A DNA stretch of 7,217 nt from Bacteroidota bacterium (GTDB lineage: Bacteria; Bacteroidota; Rhodothermia; Rhodothermales; UBA10348). The position numbers and the translations under genes were made by a program. The DNA lies in NCBI GenBank assembly GCA_027620595.1, contig JAQCDI010000127.1, positions 1 through 7,217 on the forward strand. Direction: 5' to 3'. Positions 5,893-7,217 of the stretch are shown one piece after another. How positions within the stretch are numbered: the stretch's first letter is position 1; each line of letters opens with the position of its first letter. The notes under the pieces are model-generated. The model searched no databases. It saw only the letters and a program-made list of their open reading frames with translations, and had not been told where the DNA came from.

Positions 5893-7131
5893 ATGAACGA
5901 AGCCAAAGGACGTTTCAACGGCCGCTGGGCCGCCTTGGCCGTGCTGGCCCTTCTTTTGGCCGTACCGGTCCATGCCCAGCGCCAGATTGTCGGGGTTATC
6001 GGTATGCCTCCGGTGCGCAATGGCGCGCTGGCTGCCGGGGATTTCGACGGGGACGGGGACGAGGATGTCTTCCTGACCGGGGAGTTGCTGGATGGGACGG
6101 TCCACTCTGCCCTGTATCGGTTCGTGCAGCGACGCGTTACCCAGGTGCCGAACGCAGGCCCGCTCGTGGACGCCATCTACGAACGGGTCAATTTCCCGAA
6201 ACGCGACGTCAAGAGCGGATCCGTGGTCTGGCGGGACCTGAACGGGGACGGTCGACCCGATATCCTGGTTTCGGGACTGGCCGTGGATGAGAACACGACC
6301 ACCACCACCGTTGCCCGGCCCTCATCGGACATCTACATCAACGGAGGCGGTACGTTCTTCGTGAACGGGTCCTCCGGACTTCCAGGGGTCTATCGCAGCA
6401 AGGCCGATGCAGCTGACTTCAACGGGGACGGCATCATGGACATCGTTCTCGGCGGCCTGTCCAGCACGGGTCCCGTGATGGGCGTCTGGATGGGAAACGG
6501 ATCGGGTAGCTACGCGCCCGGCCCCACGACCTTCGAAGGTATGATCCTGACCTCGCTCGATATCGCCGACATGGATGGGGATACCGACCTGGACTTCATC
6601 GTGGCCGGCTTCACCGCCTCCGGACGTCCTGCCATCCGGCTCTTCCGCAATGACGGCGCCGGGGTGTTCACCCTGGTCGATGCCGGCTTCCCGGAACTCT
6701 ACTTTGCGAGTGCGGCCTTCGGAGACATCGATTTTGACAGGGATCCCGACATCCTGGTCAACGGAGGTCGTCTGGACCCGACCATCATGCGCGGCGAAAC
6801 CCTCGTTTTCCGCAACAATGGCTCGGGCTCATTCACGTCCAGCGCCACCGGCCTCACAGGCCTGTTCGGCGGGGGATCGCTGTTTCGGGACATGGACGGA
6901 GATACGGACCTGGACTTCATCACCTGGGGACAGGACGATCTGAGCGACCCCGAGGGCCAGAAACTGCAGGTCTACGAGAATATCGATCTCTCTTTCCTGC
7001 GCATCTCCAACCTGCGCGGCGTGCTCTTCGGAGCGCTCAACTGGTTCGATTCCGACGGCAACGGTCGCCTCGACGTTCTGCTCACCGGGGAGCAGGAAGG
7101 GAAACTGGTCATCACGCTCTACGAGTACTGA
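5893..7131 (+). CDS. Secreted seven-bladed FG-GAP/VCBS beta-propeller protein without a sorting domain
   Basis: The 412-residue product has a Sec signal peptide (hydrophobic core about 12-26, likely cleavage VHA|Q after Ala28) and no lipobox cysteine. Seven FG-GAP/VCBS loops begin at D50, D115, D175, D226, D278, D333 and D386 (spacing 65, 60, 51, 52, 55, 53), so the chain is essentially one propeller with slightly longer first blades. Loops include DFDGDGDED, DLNGDGRPD, DFNGDGIMD, DMDGDTDLD and DSDGNGRLD. It ends at LYEY, right after the last blade, with no fibronectin-like region and no T9SS domain. It starts 4 bp after the upstream gene's stop, in a different frame, so it is very probably co-transcribed and may be translationally coupled. 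It could stay in the periplasm or bind its neighbour; neither is shown. The function is unknown. Confidence 0.9.
   Translation: MNEAKGRFNGRWAALAVLALLLAVPVHAQRQIVGVIGMPPVRNGALAAGDFDGDGDEDVFLTGELLDGTVHSALYRFVQRRVTQVPNAGPLVDAIYERVNFPKRDVKSGSVVWRDLNGDGRPDILVSGLAVDENTTTTTVARPSSDIYINGGGTFFVNGSSGLPGVYRSKADAADFNGDGIMDIVLGGLSSTGPVMGVWMGNGSGSYAPGPTTFEGMILTSLDIADMDGDTDLDFIVAGFTASGRPAIRLFRNDGAGVFTLVDAGFPELYFASAAFGDIDFDRDPDILVNGGRLDPTIMRGETLVFRNNGSGSFTSSATGLTGLFGGGSLFRDMDGDTDLDFITWGQDDLSDPEGQKLQVYENIDLSFLRISNLRGVLFGALNWFDSDGNGRLDVLLTGEQEGKLVITLYEY
6031..7131 (+). repeat. Seven FG-GAP/VCBS propeller blades of the second propeller gene
   Basis: The blade cores are AGDFDGDGDEDVFLTG, WRDLNGDGRPDILVSG, AADFNGDGIMDIVLGG, IADMDGDTDLDFIVAG, FGDIDFDRDPDILVNGG, FRDMDGDTDLDFITWG and WFDSDGNGRLDVLLTG. 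They are more divergent than those of the upstream gene: several loops have Asn in place of Asp, and loops 2 and 7 have Arg at position 7. Blades 4 and 6 share the same loop, DMDGDTDLD, which suggests internal duplication or selection for it. Confidence 0.87.
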
Positions 7132-7189
7132 TCCGCCCGAACGGGCCGCTTCGATCCCGACGCGGTGCGCCCGGAATCAGGAGCAGCCG

Positions 7190-7217
7190 ATGCGCATCCG
7201 GGCCGACGGACGGGTGG
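7190..7217 (+). CDS. Possible start of a downstream gene (only about 9 codons visible)
   Basis: An ATG at 7190 follows a good Shine-Dalgarno sequence, AGGAG (7179-7183), with 6 bp between them, and stays open to the window edge (MRIRADGRV). No product can be named from nine residues. If real it begins 58 bp after the second propeller gene and could belong to the same operon. The reverse strand here is also compatible with the tail of a convergent gene (a frame ending at a TGA near 7177), so the assignment is weak. The gap 7132-7189 shows only a short GCCC/GGGC hairpin without a T-tract. Confidence 0.3.

Noticed and set aside
4398..6176. Long open frame of 592 codons on the minus strand
   Set aside because: It lies opposite the two propeller genes, and its repeated QIQVPVPV-like stretches are simply the complement of the Asp/Gly calcium loops. 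High GC content keeps antisense frames open. The plus-strand products have clear signal peptides, repeats and a sorting domain.
7135..7146. Terminator after the second propeller gene (GCCCGAACGGGC)
   Set aside because: Only four base pairs can form around a tetraloop and no T-tract follows.

Overview
The window is GC-rich DNA, probably from a member of the Bacteroidota/Rhodothermota (Rhodothermales-like) or a close relative. Three things point there. One gene product ends in a type IX secretion (T9SS) sorting domain with the NYPNPF motif. The genes almost all lack a Shine-Dalgarno sequence, having C/pyrimidine-rich leaders instead. The secreted products are FG-GAP/VCBS proteins of the kind common in that group. 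This assignment is inference from gene content, since no rRNA or other marker gene is present.

Layout: the left edge (1-1036, minus strand) holds most of a Gfo/Idh/MocA-family NAD(P)-dependent oxidoreductase that runs off the window. A 125-bp divergent intergenic region follows and contains a strong 15-bp-arm inverted repeat (1105-1141). Then come, on the plus strand, an OmpR/PhoB-type response regulator (1162-1875) and its partner PhoR-like histidine kinase (1900-3009), 24 bp apart and clearly one two-component operon. After an 88-bp gap lies a YhhQ/DUF165-family queuosine-precursor transporter (3098-3826).

A 190-bp gap with a candidate Bacteroidota-type promoter precedes a pair of secreted beta-propeller genes separated by only 4 bp. 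The first (4017-5888) has a signal peptide, seven FG-GAP/VCBS calcium-binding-loop repeats, a fibronectin-III-like region and a T9SS type A sorting domain. The second (5893-7131) has a signal peptide and seven repeats but no sorting domain. The last 86 bp may contain the start of another gene at 7190.

Functionally there are three modules: sugar/polyol-type redox metabolism (oxidoreductase), two-component signalling with a queuosine-precursor (tRNA modification) transporter beside it, and a cell-surface or exported pair of propeller proteins. I see no mobile element, CRISPR array, RNA gene or obviously new defence system. The points most worth a second look are the intergenic hairpin and the tandem propeller pair in which only one member carries the T9SS signal.
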